Source: Luteibacter sp. 9135
GTDB taxonomy: Bacteria; Pseudomonadota; Gammaproteobacteria; Xanthomonadales; Rhodanobacteraceae
Assembly (NCBI RefSeq): GCF_000745005.1
Contig: NZ_JQNB01000001.1
Span: forward strand, 372,001 to 436,000
DNA length: 64,000 nucleotides
Reading direction: 5' to 3'
The position numbers were made by a program, and so were the translations under genes. The notes under the pieces are model-generated. The model saw nothing but the letters and a program-made list of their open reading frames with translations, made no database searches and was not told the DNA's origin. Shown one piece after another: positions 6,498 to 16,270 of this stretch (position 1 is its first letter; the number at the start of each line of letters is the position of its first letter).

Positions 6498-9482
6498 GTG
6501 AGCACCCCCCAACCCTCCCGCATCTCGCGGCGCACGCCGCAACGCCGGCGTTACCTCGCCGCCATGGTCGGTGCCGTCCTGGCGCCGGTCGCCGGTGCGG
6601 CACCGCCACCCTGGATCGTCGACGGTGGCATCCTCGACATCCCCGGCGAAGCCTTCGAAACCCGCGGCGAGTCGGAATCCGTGCTCCTGATCAGAGGCGG
6701 TGGTGGCGCCACGGCGCGCAGGGCAATCCTCGAAACCTACGGCGACTCCGCCAGCGCCGTCGAGGTACGCGGCGCGGGCAGCACGTTCGAGATGGCCGGC
6801 GGCACCCTGGAAACCCACGGCGGCGGCTCCGCGGCCCTCTGGGTCCAGGGTACCCGACGCGCGAATGTCGCACTGCGCGATGTCGCCCTCGTGACAGAGG
6901 CCGGCGTCGCGCGCGGCGCCTACTTCAACCAGGACGGCGCCGACGGGCAGTTCATCCGTGGCAGCGTCACGACCACCGGCAATACGTCCATCGGTGTGCT
7001 CGCGGAAAACGGCGGCAGTTTCTCGCTGGCGGGCACGCAGGTTCTCACGACGGGGAAAACCTCGCACGGGGCCGAAGCCACGGGTGCCGACTCGTCGCTG
7101 CGCGCCAGCAAGGGTGCCACCATCACGACCCAGGGCGAGGGCGCGGCAGGCGTCAACATCGGCGCCCAGGCAGTGGCAACGATCGCTGACAGCACCATCC
7201 TTACCCACGGAGCCTATGCGCCGGCACTGGCCGGGCAGGAGCAGAGCGGCACGGTCACCGTGCTCGACACCTCACTCACCACGACCGGCGACAACGCGCG
7301 CGGCGTCACCACGGCAGACGGCGCCAACATGCGCCTGGAAAGCACGCGGATCGACACCGCGGGCGCCGGCGCGACCGGCGTGGACGATCGCGCCTCGTCG
7401 GTCGTGCTGATCGACGGCGAGGTATCCACGCGCGGCGACCGGGCGTACGCAGTCAACGCCCGGGGCGGCGAGTACGCCGGCCGCAACCCCCTCGTCTCGC
7501 TCACCGGCACGGCGCTCAAGACGGCCGGCATTTCCGCGCACGCCGTGCAGGCCCTGGGCGGAGGCGAAGTCCGCCTGATCGAAGCCACGGTGACCACCAC
7601 CGGCGCAACCGCACACGGCATTGCGACCAGTCAGGGCACCGTCCGCGCGGACGATACACAGGTCATGACGCACGGTGCCGGCGCGTATGGCGCCGTCTTG
7701 CTGGGCGGCGGCAACCTGTATGTCGACGGGGGCAGCATCGGCAGCGAGCACACGGCGGTGCTCCGCCTTCGCGATCCCGGCACCGTACGCTTCGCCCATG
7801 GAGCACGCCTCGACGGTGCCGAACATGGCCTGATCGATGTCGATCCGGCGTCCTCGCTTCCGTTCACCGTGGTCCTGGACGAAAACGCGCAAGCCTCTGG
7901 CGATATTCGCACCGCAAGCCCATCCACTTCGCCTTCCGCGCAGGCCAGCGGACTGTCCCTGGCCATCAGCCGTCGTGCCTCCTGGACCGGCGCTACCACC
8001 ATCGTCCGCGACGTCACGCTCGACAGCGGTGGCACGTGGAACGTCACGGCCGACAGCGAGATCGCCAACCTGCACCACCAGGAAGGCACGCTGGCTTTCG
8101 CTCCCGCTGCCGCGGGCACGTTTCTCCACCTGACGATCCGGGGCGACTACCACGGACAGGACGGCCTTTTCGTCATGCGCGCGCGCCTGGGCGACGATGG
8201 CTCACCCGCCGATCTCATCCATGTGCGGGGCAACGCCTCCGGCTCCGGGCGCATTGCGGTCACCTCTCTTGGCGGTACCGGTGCGGAGACCGTGGACGGT
8301 ATTCCGCTGATCCGCATCGATGGTCGCTCCGATGCGGTCTTTCGACTGGACGGCCGCGCTGTCGCCAGTGCCTACGAGTATTTCCTGCACAAGGGTTCGG
8401 CTCGCGCACCCGGCGACGGCAACTGGTACCTGCGCTCGTCTCGCGAGCCCGACCCCATCGTCGATCCGGCGATCGAGCCCCCCGTCACGACGACACCGGA
8501 AAACCCTGACATCGATCTACCGGCGGACGTGCTTCCACCGCTACCGCTGCCGCAGACACCGCGCGTCCTGCGTCCGGAGGTTGGCACCTATCGCGCCAAC
8601 CAGACTGCCGCGCTGGACATGTTCCAGGGTGGGATCGGCGGTGGCCAGGACGACGAGCACGACGATGCCCGAAAAAGTGTCTGGGTGCGCTTCGATCGCC
8701 GACACACGGCGTTCGACATCGGCCACCAACTCACGTCGACCAGCGGATCGAGCGAACTCACCCTCGGCGCCGACCTTCTCCGCGGCGCCTCGGATGCCGA
8801 GGGTTACGCCGGCGTCATGGCATCGACGGGCCGCGCCGACACAGGCGCCCGGTCCCGTGTCACGGGTTACGCCGCCAAAGGCCGCGTCCGCGGTTCGGCA
8901 GGGGGGCTGTACGCGGGTATCCGCACCGACAACGGCATCTACGTCCGCGGGTGGACCCAATACGCCCACCTCAGTCAGCGCGTGGAGGGCAGCGCGTTGC
9001 GCATGGAGCGTTACGGCAGCGGCAACCTCAGTGCCAGCATCGAAGCAGGCCGACGCTGGCGCCGCGCGCTCAATCCCGATACCGATGTCTACCTCGAGCC
9101 GCAGGCGCAAGTCACGGCCATGCGCCTGAGCGGTGGCGCGCATCGCGAGGCCAACGGCACGCAGGTGGCTTCGCTACACGGTAGCGGGGCCACCGCACGC
9201 CTGGGTCTTCGTGGTGCGGCGCGCTGGCACACGCCGTCCGGACACACGGCGTCGCCTTACTTCACGGCCAGCTGGCTGCGTCGCCTGGGCCACCTGGATG
9301 CCACCCGCTTCGACGACGACGCGTTTTCCGCCGGCGTGCCACGCAATGCATACGCCATAAAACTGGGGCTCACCTTCCTCCGTGCCACGCACTGGCGGAT
9401 GTGGACCGATGTCGAAACGCGCTTCGGTGCCAACGGCTACCGCCGCGTGACGGGCAGCCTGGGTATCCGACGGGTCTGGTGA
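6498..9482 (+). CDS. Autotransporter (type Va) with beta-helical passenger and C-terminal barrel
   Basis: This 994-residue protein starts at GTG with AGGAGA 8-13 bases upstream. A signal peptide (RRRYLAAMVGAVLAPVAGA) ends near residue 34. Residues ~40-480 carry many imperfect turns of the form T-T-G-x-x-A-x-G-V/A, rich in Thr, Gly and Ala, as in pertactin-like beta-helices. A Pro-rich linker (~655-685, e.g. LPPLPLPQTP) precedes the barrel domain from ~residue 725 (VWVRFDRRH) to the end. The barrel contains the typical AGIRTDNGIYVRGWTQYA and SASIEAGRRW blocks and ends in Trp, the usual outer-membrane assembly signal. No Cys, protease triad or RGD was seen in the passenger, so adhesion or autoaggregation is likelier than enzymatic activity. 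The gene is monocistronic. Confidence 0.9.
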   Translation: MSTPQPSRISRRTPQRRRYLAAMVGAVLAPVAGAAPPPWIVDGGILDIPGEAFETRGESESVLLIRGGGGATARRAILETYGDSASAVEVRGAGSTFEMAGGTLETHGGGSAALWVQGTRRANVALRDVALVTEAGVARGAYFNQDGADGQFIRGSVTTTGNTSIGVLAENGGSFSLAGTQVLTTGKTSHGAEATGADSSLRASKGATITTQGEGAAGVNIGAQAVATIADSTILTHGAYAPALAGQEQSGTVTVLDTSLTTTGDNARGVTTADGANMRLESTRIDTAGAGATGVDDRASSVVLIDGEVSTRGDRAYAVNARGGEYAGRNPLVSLTGTALKTAGISAHAVQALGGGEVRLIEATVTTTGATAHGIATSQGTVRADDTQVMTHGAGAYGAVLLGGGNLYVDGGSIGSEHTAVLRLRDPGTVRFAHGARLDGAEHGLIDVDPASSLPFTVVLDENAQASGDIRTASPSTSPSAQASGLSLAISRRASWTGATTIVRDVTLDSGGTWNVTADSEIANLHHQEGTLAFAPAAAGTFLHLTIRGDYHGQDGLFVMRARLGDDGSPADLIHVRGNASGSGRIAVTSLGGTGAETVDGIPLIRIDGRSDAVFRLDGRAVASAYEYFLHKGSARAPGDGNWYLRSSREPDPIVDPAIEPPVTTTPENPDIDLPADVLPPLPLPQTPRVLRPEVGTYRANQTAALDMFQGGIGGGQDDEHDDARKSVWVRFDRRHTAFDIGHQLTSTSGSSELTLGADLLRGASDAEGYAGVMASTGRADTGARSRVTGYAAKGRVRGSAGGLYAGIRTDNGIYVRGWTQYAHLSQRVEGSALRMERYGSGNLSASIEAGRRWRRALNPDTDVYLEPQAQVTAMRLSGGAHREANGTQVASLHGSGATARLGLRGAARWHTPSGHTASPYFTASWLRRLGHLDATRFDDDAFSAGVPRNAYAIKLGLTFLRATHWRMWTDVETRFGANGYRRVTGSLGIRRVW

Positions 9483-9490
9483 ATCATGTT

Positions 9491-9516
9491 TCCGGATCGC
9501 CGCAAGGCGATCCGGA
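9491..9516. terminator. Hairpin between autotransporter and rhtA-like gene
   Basis: A perfect 11-base stem (9491-9501 with 9506-9516) is closed by a GCAA tetraloop, 8 bases after the autotransporter stop and 29 bases from the 3' end of the convergent exporter gene. No U-tract follows on either strand, so termination is inferred from position and stability only. Confidence 0.5.
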
Positions 9517-9545
9517 GCATCAGGTTGCCTCAGCCCACAACGTCA

Positions 9546-10424
9546 TCACCCCACGACTTCGGGGGACACCGCCACGGAACGCTTCGCGGTAACGGTGCTG
9601 CCGATGGACGCCAGCACGATGCAGCCGATGGCCAGCCACTGCGACAGCGCGAGTATCTCGCCGAGCAGCAGCATCGCCAGCAAGGAGGCCACGGCAGGCT
9701 CCAGGCTGACCATGATGCCGAAGGTCTCACTCGGCAATCGTTTTAACGCCATCATCTCCAATGACATGGGAATGGCGCTCGATATCACCGCCACGCCCAG
9801 GCCCGCGACCAGCACGCCCGGCTCGAACAATGCCGCACCGGCATGCATCACGCCAAACGGCACGACGACGAGGCTCGCCGCCACCAGTCCGAGCGACACG
9901 GAATGGCCGGCGTGCAGGTGCCCGGCCTGTTTACCGAAGACGATATACAGGCCCCAGCAAACCGCCGCACCCAGGGCGAACATCACGCCGGTCGTATCGA
10001 CGGTACCCCGCCCGCCCAGCGGCAGCAGCATGGCAAGCCCGACCACGGCGCAGGCAAGCCAGACAAAATCCACCGCACGGCGCGAACCGATCATGGCGAC
10101 CGCCAGCGGCCCGCTGAATTCGATGGCGACGGCCACACCAAAGGGAATGGTCTTCAGGGCCATGTAGAACAACAGGTTCATGACACCGAGCGTCAGGCCA
10201 TAACGGACCACGAAGCCCGCATCGCGCCGGTTCAGCGGCCATCGCCAGGGTCGCCACACCACCAGGAGTACCAACGCTGAGAAACCCACCCGCAGGGCCG
10301 AAGTGCCTTCGGCGCCGATGAGCGGAAACAGCGTCTTCGCAAACGACGTACCGATGCACAACGACGTGACCGAGCCGAGCACGGCAAGGGCCGGCAGCCA
10401 GAGAGGGACGGGGCGGGAATTCAT
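9546..10424 (-). CDS. rhtA: EamA/DMT transporter of the RhtA type (threonine/homoserine efflux)
   Basis: This 292-residue protein has about ten hydrophobic helices and two EamA repeats. It aligns along its whole length with E. coli RhtA (295 residues, from memory). Shared blocks include SFAKTLFPLIGAEGTSALR, GVAVAIEFSGPLAVA, SRRAVDFVW, LPLGG, SLEMMALKRLP and LLGE. RhtA exports threonine, homoserine and some analogues across the inner membrane. The ATG at 10424 starts in the family position (MNSRPVPLWLPALAVLGS). The gene is single and convergent with the autotransporter. It is divergent from the aminotransferase with about 120 bases between. Substrate range is inferred from the family only. Confidence 0.85.
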   Translation of the reverse strand: MNSRPVPLWLPALAVLGSVTSLCIGTSFAKTLFPLIGAEGTSALRVGFSALVLLVVWRPWRWPLNRRDAGFVVRYGLTLGVMNLLFYMALKTIPFGVAVAIEFSGPLAVAMIGSRRAVDFVWLACAVVGLAMLLPLGGRGTVDTTGVMFALGAAVCWGLYIVFGKQAGHLHAGHSVSLGLVAASLVVVPFGVMHAGAALFEPGVLVAGLGVAVISSAIPMSLEMMALKRLPSETFGIMVSLEPAVASLLAMLLLGEILALSQWLAIGCIVLASIGSTVTAKRSVAVSPEVVG

Positions 10425-10545
10425 GCCGCCACTTTAACGAGATGGGAGCACGCATGCCATCGATCGTTTGGCCGTCCATCGGGGAGGCAGCTGGAGAAAC
10501 CCGACCCGCAGGTTTTATAGTTCGCGGTCGCACGGAGATTTTCGC

Positions 10546-11676
10546 ATGACCGCCCTTCCCGACTTCCGCCTGGAAACCTATTTTTCGCGCTGGGAATTCC
10601 GTGCGCGCTATAACCTGGCCGCATCGGACGCACAGAGCATGACGTTGTCGGCCTTGCTGGAACTTGCCGAGCCAGCGGATCGCTTCGCCTTCGAATCGCT
10701 TTCGCTCGGCTACACCCAAACCTACGGCGAACCCGCGCTGCGCGATGCCATCGCCGCCACCTACGAGCAGCGTCAGGCGGCCGATGTGCTCTGTTTCGCG
10801 GGTGCCGAGGAAGGAGTCTATGTAGCCATGCGCGTGCTGCTGGAACCGGGCGACCATGCCATCGTTGTCACGCCCAACTATCAGTCTGCGGAAACCGTAC
10901 CTGCCGCGATTTGCGCAGTTACCGGCATCGCCCTCGATCCCGACGACGACTGGTCGCTGGACATCGACGCCGTTGCAGCAGCAATCCGGCCGAATACGCG
11001 GCTTGTGTCGATCAACTTTCCACACAACCCGACCGGCAAGATCCTCGAGCGCGAGCGCTTCGACGCCCTGGTCGCGCTCTGCCGCCGACATGGCATCTGG
11101 CTGTTCAGCGACGAGGTCTACCGGGGGCTGGGCGCCAGTGGCAGCATGCACCTGCCACATGCCGCCGACGTGTACGAACGTGGCGTCTCGCTCGGCGTGA
11201 TGTCGAAAGCCTATGGTCTTCCAGGACTGCGCATCGGCTGGATCGCCTGTGCCGACCGTTCCCTGCTACAGCGCATGGAGCGTTACAAGCACTACACGTC
11301 GATCTGCAATGCGGGCCCGTCGGAACACCTCGCACTCATCGCCCTCAAGGCCGGCAACATCATCCTCGAACGCCAGCGTCGTCTCCTGGACGCGAACCTG
11401 GCCTTGCTCGACGCGTTCTTCGCCACGTGGCGAGATCGCTTCGCGTGGTATCGACCGGACGGAGGCTGCATCGCCTATCCACGCTATCTCGGCTCGGAGG
11501 GGGTGGATGCATTTGCGGCATCGCTGGTCGAAGAAGCCGGCGTCCTGCTGCTGCCGGCAACCCACTACCGGTCGACCTTGACGCCCACGCCGACGGATCG
11601 CTTCCGCATCGGGTTCGGTCGCACCGATCTCGCGGAGGGCCTTGACGTGCTATCTGGTTACGTGAGCCGCATGTAG
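10546..11676 (+). CDS. PLP-dependent class I/II aminotransferase, substrate unknown
   Basis: This 376-residue fold-type I PLP enzyme shows NFPHNPTGK at 157-165 (cofactor binding), SDEVYRGL from 188, the Schiff-base lysine Lys221 in VMSKAYGLPGLRIGW, and Arg229 for the phosphate. GYTQTYGEPALRDAIA near 56-70 is the usual N-terminal substrate loop. The ATG at 10546 has GGAG 8 bases upstream; the longer open frame has no such site. The protein resembles a group often labelled simply aminotransferase, which also includes capreomycidine synthase-like enzymes. Neither sequence nor neighbours (an amino-acid exporter on one side, ssb on the other) fixes the substrate. Confidence 0.87.
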   Translation: MTALPDFRLETYFSRWEFRARYNLAASDAQSMTLSALLELAEPADRFAFESLSLGYTQTYGEPALRDAIAATYEQRQAADVLCFAGAEEGVYVAMRVLLEPGDHAIVVTPNYQSAETVPAAICAVTGIALDPDDDWSLDIDAVAAAIRPNTRLVSINFPHNPTGKILERERFDALVALCRRHGIWLFSDEVYRGLGASGSMHLPHAADVYERGVSLGVMSKAYGLPGLRIGWIACADRSLLQRMERYKHYTSICNAGPSEHLALIALKAGNIILERQRRLLDANLALLDAFFATWRDRFAWYRPDGGCIAYPRYLGSEGVDAFAASLVEEAGVLLLPATHYRSTLTPTPTDRFRIGFGRTDLAEGLDVLSGYVSRM

Positions 11677-11730
11677 CCCGTGTGCGGTGTCCCAGGCTCA
11701 CGCTGGACACGTGACGAAGCAGGCACCCCA

Positions 11731-11763
11731 AATAAAACGGGCGCCCCTGCACAAGGGCGCCCG
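11731..11763 (-). terminator. Intrinsic terminator of ssb
   Basis: On the minus strand a 9-base GC stem (11755-11763 with 11738-11746) is followed by TTTTATTT. It begins 29 bases after the ssb stop. Confidence 0.9.
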
Positions 11764-11791
11764 TGACACACTCGGAACGGGACAGTGAGGC

Positions 11792-12418
11792 TTAGAACGG
11801 GATATCGTCGTCGTCGAAGCCTTCGTTGACCGGGGGTGCCGAGCGCTGCGGAGGCGCATTGCCCCCGCGCGGCTGACCGTAGTCGTCGCCACCGCCACGT
11901 TGCTGACCACCGCCGCCACCGCCGTAGTTGCCGCCGCCACGCTGCTGGCCACCACCGCCGCCACCTGCAGCGGCACCGCCACCACCGCCGAAGTTGCCGC
12001 GCGACGGCTGGCGCGCGCCACCGCCCTGCCCGCCAGCAAAGCTACCGCCACCGCCACCGCCACCGCCACCTTCGCCACCGCCCTGACCACCGAGCATCTG
12101 CATCTCGTTTGCGATGATGTCGGTCGAGTAGCGCTCGATACCGTCCTTGTCGGTGTACTTGTCGGTGCGCAGCGAGCCCTCGATGTAGACCTGACGGCCC
12201 TTCTTGAGGTATTCGCCGGCGATCTCGGCGAGCTTGCCGAACAGCTTCACGCGGTGCCACTCGGTCCGCTCCTGCTTCTCACCGCTCTGCTTGTCGGTCC
12301 AGGCCTCCGAGGTGGCCAGGCGCAGGCTGGTGATCGCCGTGCCGCTGCCGGTGTAACGGGTCTCGGGGTCCGCGCCGAGGTTGCCGACGATAATGACCTT
12401 GTTTATGCCGCGTGCCAT
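11792..12418 (-). CDS. ssb: Single-stranded DNA-binding protein
   Basis: This 208-residue SSB has its OB-fold in residues 1-110: [37 protein letters not shown] and [20 protein letters not shown] are conserved. A long linker (~112-190) is nearly all Gly with Gln, Arg and Asn. The C-terminal tip is DDDDIPF, the acidic peptide that binds replication and repair partners. SSB coats single-stranded DNA as a tetramer in replication, recombination and repair. The start is the ATG at 12418 with GAGGG about 8 bases upstream; the longer open frame upstream is not homologous. The gene is monocistronic with its own terminator. Confidence 0.97.
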   Translation of the reverse strand: MARGINKVIIVGNLGADPETRYTGSGTAITSLRLATSEAWTDKQSGEKQERTEWHRVKLFGKLAEIAGEYLKKGRQVYIEGSLRTDKYTDKDGIERYSTDIIANEMQMLGGQGGGEGGGGGGGGGSFAGGQGGGARQPSRGNFGGGGGAAAGGGGGGQQRGGGNYGGGGGGQQRGGGDDYGQPRGGNAPPQRSAPPVNEGFDDDDIPF

Positions 12419-12530
12419 GGATTTCCCTCGTAATTCGTATCGTAGGACGACCGGGTAGTTTGGGCGATGGCCGCCATGACCGCAAACGCTGGATTGCGGG
12501 CCTCCGCCGGGCCGTTGTGTGGTCCCAGTC

Positions 12531-13058
12531 TCATTCCCATCTGATCTGGACCACGGCCGAGGCGCCGGCGGCACCCGCCTGCAGCGGGCCAACGCGCACA
12601 TAGCGGGCCTCGAAGGCCAGCCTGGCCTCTCCTTGGCCCCAGTCGAACCCCACCGCCGTCTTGCCATCGGGCAGGACGGCCTCGCCCGTGCCGGTGCGCA
12701 GCTCGATGGCGACGCCGCCCGCCCCGCCGGCGACGGCGAGGAATCGTGCGTCGGGTGCATAGGACGGAGCCCGTACGGTGACCGTGGCCCGAGAGGCCCC
12801 GATGCAGTCCACCGCGATGAAAGAGCCGCCTCGCCAGGCACTTGTCGCCCCGGGTTGGGCCAGATCGGCCATCGTCACACTGCCCAGGTCGATCCGGAGC
12901 CGGGCGTTAGAGAGGACGCAGGACGGGGTCACGGCACCCGTGACCTCGAAATCCAGCGTGTCGTCAGCGCACAGGGTCGGCGAGACCAGCGCCGCCGCCA
13001 AAGCAAGTGTCAGACGGCGACGATGGCCGGACATCGTGTCGATGTTCCCCGCCGTCAT
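12531..13058 (-). CDS. Minor fimbrial subunit, last gene of the chaperone-usher operon
   Basis: This 175-residue secreted protein has a signal sequence ([19 protein letters not shown]) and a pilin-like mature part: [16 protein letters not shown] near the mature N-terminus, a second Cys (VDCIG), and a C-terminal beta-strand ending VVQIRWE. The two cysteines are spaced as in the disulfide of type-1-like pilin domains. The ATG overlaps the usher stop (ATGA) and has AGGAG 7 bases upstream, which fixes the start. The length fits a single pilin domain, not a two-domain lectin adhesin, so it is probably a tip, adaptor or terminator subunit. Nothing shows which. Confidence 0.75.
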   Translation of the reverse strand: MTAGNIDTMSGHRRRLTLALAAALVSPTLCADDTLDFEVTGAVTPSCVLSNARLRIDLGSVTMADLAQPGATSAWRGGSFIAVDCIGASRATVTVRAPSYAPDARFLAVAGGAGGVAIELRTGTGEAVLPDGKTAVGFDWGQGEARLAFEARYVRVGPLQAGAAGASAVVQIRWE

Positions 13059-15496
13059 TGGCAATCTCCTTCGTGCTGTTCGAGCGTGCCCTGCTGTCGG
13101 ACGGACTTCATCCTCAGGACGCAGCCACCGGCGCCCACGCCGGACCAGCGGACGGTGATGGGCGAGGGGCTTTCATCCCAGCGGACCAGCGCCCTGCCAC
13201 CCTGCCCGACGAAGCCCATCGAGCGGCCCTGGCTATCGATCACCTCGGCGCCGAACGGCAGCGGCATGCCATCGCGCATACGCCCGGCGATCAGGACCGT
13301 GGCATGGGCTTCCGTGTCGAACGGCAACAGGACAACTGCCCCGGCCGTGGGGACGACCCGCGCCTGCGTGGCGGCGAATGTGATGCCCAGAGGGAGACCT
13401 GTCGGGTCGATGTCGACGTGGTTCCAGCGGTAGGGGGCAAGGTCGGGAAGCACGGCATAGCCACGGCGATCGATTTGGCCGAGCGACGATGTGGTTAGCC
13501 GTGCCCCCGTGGCATGCCGCGCACGGACCAGCCCCATCGCCTCGCTCAGGTGAGGAGCGAGCGTCACGCCTCCCGCATGGATGATGGCTGCGCCCGAGGC
13601 GGACAGCGACGCGGACGATGCACCGGTCGACCGGCTGATGGCGAAGCCGATGTCCCCGCCGCCCGACGCGCGTGATGTCGAGACATCGAAGCGCCCGCCC
13701 GGAGCACGACCGGTAGCCATCGACGCGGCGTAGGCCCATCCACGAGGTTCCTGGGTAGCTCCCGTTACGCCGGCCTGCCACTCACCGCCCCGTTCGTCGG
13801 GACGCCAGGCGAATCTTGCCTGGGTAAGGCCAGCGCGCCCTCCCAATGGCACCGATACGGAGACCTGGCCTTCCGTGGCACCCGAGGGTCCGCCGCCCAA
13901 GGCGCCCCGGCGATAACGCCGGCGGAACGACAGGTCGAGGGCCACGGAGGCCCACAGGCGACTCCATGTCAACGTGAGGTCCGAGACGGAAGCGTCGCCC
14001 GATCGTGAGAGATGCGACAGGCCGACGCCTAGAGCACTGCCGTTTGCCCCGAGCGACCGTTGATAGAGCGTGTCGACGCGCTGCTCCCTCGCCCGTCGCA
14101 AACGGGACATCCGCGCTACGGGCCGTATAGGCACGCCACGATGCGGACCGCCGTGCGTGCTGCCCTGCGTGACGCCGACAGAGAGCAGGCTGTCGTCACG
14201 CCAGCGTACGCCGTAGCGACCGCGCCAGCGGGATTCGCCGGGACGACCTCGGCGGCGGCTGGCGTGCGTGCCGTCCAGAGAGAAACCGCCGTGGCGTGTA
14301 TCGATGGCCGCACCTGCAGCCAGCCAGCGGCTGTCGCGCACGCGGCGATGACCCGCGTACAGCGTTACACCGTGCGAAAGGCCCTGCCGCCAGAGCGCCT
14401 GGACCAATGGCGCGTCACGTCGACCTGCCAATGGCGAACGGCCGACGGCTACCGCGAAACGATGCTCGCTTTCGGACAGCAGTTCCGGCATGGGCGAATA
14501 GGGCACACGCATCTGACGTCGGCCACCCCGCTCCTCCTCGATGTCGACGACCAGGTCGCCACCCTGCGCGGACGCGGGAAGATCGTCGAGTACGAAGGGA
14601 CCCGCGGGCACGGATAACTCCCTCAGGAGCGCCCCTCCCTGGGAAATGCGTATGCGCGCGCGACTGGAGGCGACGCCACGTACCACGGGCGTGTAGCCGA
14701 TGCTGCCGCGCGGGCTCATCCGGGCATCGCTGGCCAGTTGGATGCCTCGACCCCGAAGTGGATCGAATAGATCACCGGCAAGCGAGAGATCGCCTACGCG
14801 CCACGACGCATCCATCGCTTCAAAAGGATGCTGGAGGAACGTCTGCGTTGAGCGATAGCGTCGACCGGTCATCGCACCCGAGTGCCGTAACCGCCATGGC
14901 CCGACGTTGAGCCCCGCATCGCCGGCCAGGAACATCGAGCGCCGGTGCCTTCCCCGTGACGACGCGTCCTGCATGTTGAGACGCCAGCCCAGTAACCCGG
15001 CCGCGATACCCTGACCCCACTGATGGCGCGGTGGGACGCCACGCCGCCGACGCACCAGCAGGGCCTGCGGAATCTCGACGTCGAGGCGCTGCTCGGCAAC
15101 GTCCAGATGGGTACGCGCGCCCGGGATGCGATGGCCCAGCGGCGCGCAGGGATCGTCGTCGCCCGGAATACTCGTTGCCGCCAGACCGGCACGCTCCAGT
15201 TCGGCACGCCCCAGACAAGGAACGGCATCGCTTCCTGGTGCACGCTCGACGAAGCGCATGGAGCGACGTGCCTGCCACTCGTCGTTCAACCATAGATCGA
15301 CGTCGTAGACGCCGGGAAGCACGGCGTTACCATGCCGAAATCGCGAAAGATCGACCGTCATCGCCGAACCGCCCGGCAGAAAGCTGGCATCGAAGTCGAC
15401 CGCCTTATCATCCTGGGCGTGGGCCCATCGCGCCAGCATGGCAAGCATGCCCGCCACCAGGCGGATGACATGCCACGGTTGCCGTCGTCGCGCCAT
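13055..15496 (-). CDS. Outer-membrane fimbrial usher
   Basis: This 813-residue protein has a signal peptide ending RWAHA-QD and the usher hallmarks: FDASFLPGGSAMTVDLSRF, then GVYDVDLWLNDEW in the N-terminal domain. A translocation barrel with many alternating strands follows, including RGIQLASDARMSPRGSIGYT and APVVRG-like plug residues. The C-terminal domain includes GAEVIDSQGRSMGFVGQGGRAL. The usher assembles chaperone-bound subunits and threads the fibre through the outer membrane. The ATG at 15496 directly precedes the signal peptide; the extra open frame upstream runs into the chaperone gene. It starts 16 bases after the chaperone stop and overlaps the minor subunit gene by 4 bases. It is slightly short for an usher but no domain seems missing. 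Confidence 0.92.
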   Translation of the reverse strand: MARRRQPWHVIRLVAGMLAMLARWAHAQDDKAVDFDASFLPGGSAMTVDLSRFRHGNAVLPGVYDVDLWLNDEWQARRSMRFVERAPGSDAVPCLGRAELERAGLAATSIPGDDDPCAPLGHRIPGARTHLDVAEQRLDVEIPQALLVRRRRGVPPRHQWGQGIAAGLLGWRLNMQDASSRGRHRRSMFLAGDAGLNVGPWRLRHSGAMTGRRYRSTQTFLQHPFEAMDASWRVGDLSLAGDLFDPLRGRGIQLASDARMSPRGSIGYTPVVRGVASSRARIRISQGGALLRELSVPAGPFVLDDLPASAQGGDLVVDIEEERGGRRQMRVPYSPMPELLSESEHRFAVAVGRSPLAGRRDAPLVQALWRQGLSHGVTLYAGHRRVRDSRWLAAGAAIDTRHGGFSLDGTHASRRRGRPGESRWRGRYGVRWRDDSLLSVGVTQGSTHGGPHRGVPIRPVARMSRLRRAREQRVDTLYQRSLGANGSALGVGLSHLSRSGDASVSDLTLTWSRLWASVALDLSFRRRYRRGALGGGPSGATEGQVSVSVPLGGRAGLTQARFAWRPDERGGEWQAGVTGATQEPRGWAYAASMATGRAPGGRFDVSTSRASGGGDIGFAISRSTGASSASLSASGAAIIHAGGVTLAPHLSEAMGLVRARHATGARLTTSSLGQIDRRGYAVLPDLAPYRWNHVDIDPTGLPLGITFAATQARVVPTAGAVVLLPFDTEAHATVLIAGRMRDGMPLPFGAEVIDSQGRSMGFVGQGGRALVRWDESPSPITVRWSGVGAGGCVLRMKSVRQQGTLEQHEGDCQ

Positions 15497-15512
15497 GGGA
15501 TGCCGTTCCTGT

Positions 15513-16241
15513 TCATGGCGTCGCGTCGGCCTGCCCAGGGACAAGGGCACCGAAGTCGTTGATCGACGCATAGGACACGCGTGCGTGGTGCCCGGCCGTC
15601 GCGGTGTCCGGCAAAGCAAACCGCGTTGTCGCACCGGGTTCGACCATGCCACCGCCCAGCGACCAGGACCCGACCTTCGCGTCGTCGGCGAGCAGCGACA
15701 CGTCGTTAAATGAAACGACATAGGGCGAGGCGTTGTGCACCTGCACCGCAGGGCGACCTGCCTCACGCACCAGCGACCATTGCAGTTTTTCCGTCGCACG
15801 CACGACAGGCAGGACGAGGTCGCCCGGCCGGTGGAAGAGTTTCAGCCGGTGGCGGAAAGCGAACTGCAGAAGGTTCTGGTCGGTAGCGCCCTCGGCTCTC
15901 GGTGGGATTTCCAGGACATTGAGCCAGTAAAGCTTCTCGTGGTCCGTAGGGAGCGTATCGCCGGCGTGCACGATACGCAGCGTATGACCCTGGCCCGGAT
16001 CGATACGAAACACGGGCGGCGTCATGACGAATGGGCTCCTTGCACTCTGCGGCGTCGACGCTTCGTCGCCGTCGTCGATCCACGCCTGCACCAGCGCCGC
16101 TTCTTCACCCTTGTTCTGGATACGGACGGCCACATCGCGCTGTTGAGCGGGGAAGACGATGCGCGTGCCGCTGATGACCACGGCAGCATCCAGACCGGGC
16201 GAGAACAGGCTGGCGGCGACAATCAATGGAATAAGACGCAT
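15513..16241 (-). CDS. Periplasmic pilus-assembly chaperone
   Basis: This 242-residue PapD/FimC-type protein has signal peptide MRLIPLIVAASLFSPGLDA and two immunoglobulin-like domains. Recognisable are GTRIVFPAQQRDVAVRIQNK (N-terminal strands with the conserved Arg), the hydrophobic F1-G1 region around PPVFRIDPGQGHTLRI, and YWLNVLEIPPRA in the linker region. It donates a strand to fimbrial subunits in the periplasm and carries them to the usher. AGGAG lies 5 bases before the ATG, fixing the start. The gene follows the major pilin after 29 bases and precedes the usher by 16. Confidence 0.93.
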   Translation of the reverse strand: MRLIPLIVAASLFSPGLDAAVVISGTRIVFPAQQRDVAVRIQNKGEEAALVQAWIDDGDEASTPQSARSPFVMTPPVFRIDPGQGHTLRIVHAGDTLPTDHEKLYWLNVLEIPPRAEGATDQNLLQFAFRHRLKLFHRPGDLVLPVVRATEKLQWSLVREAGRPAVQVHNASPYVVSFNDVSLLADDAKVGSWSLGGGMVEPGATTRFALPDTATAGHHARVSYASINDFGALVPGQADATP

Positions 16242-16270
16242 GGGAACTCCTGTAAGCAGGGTCGGCGACA

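Noticed and set aside
11840..12090. G-rich repetitive stretch suspected as tandem repeat or array
   Set aside because: It is the Gly-rich linker of SSB, encoded by GGC/GGT codons; no regular spacer-repeat pattern as in CRISPR.
15496..15799. N-terminal extension of the usher frame
   Set aside because: The first 101 codons overlap the chaperone gene and are not usher-like; the signal peptide starts at the ATG at 15496.
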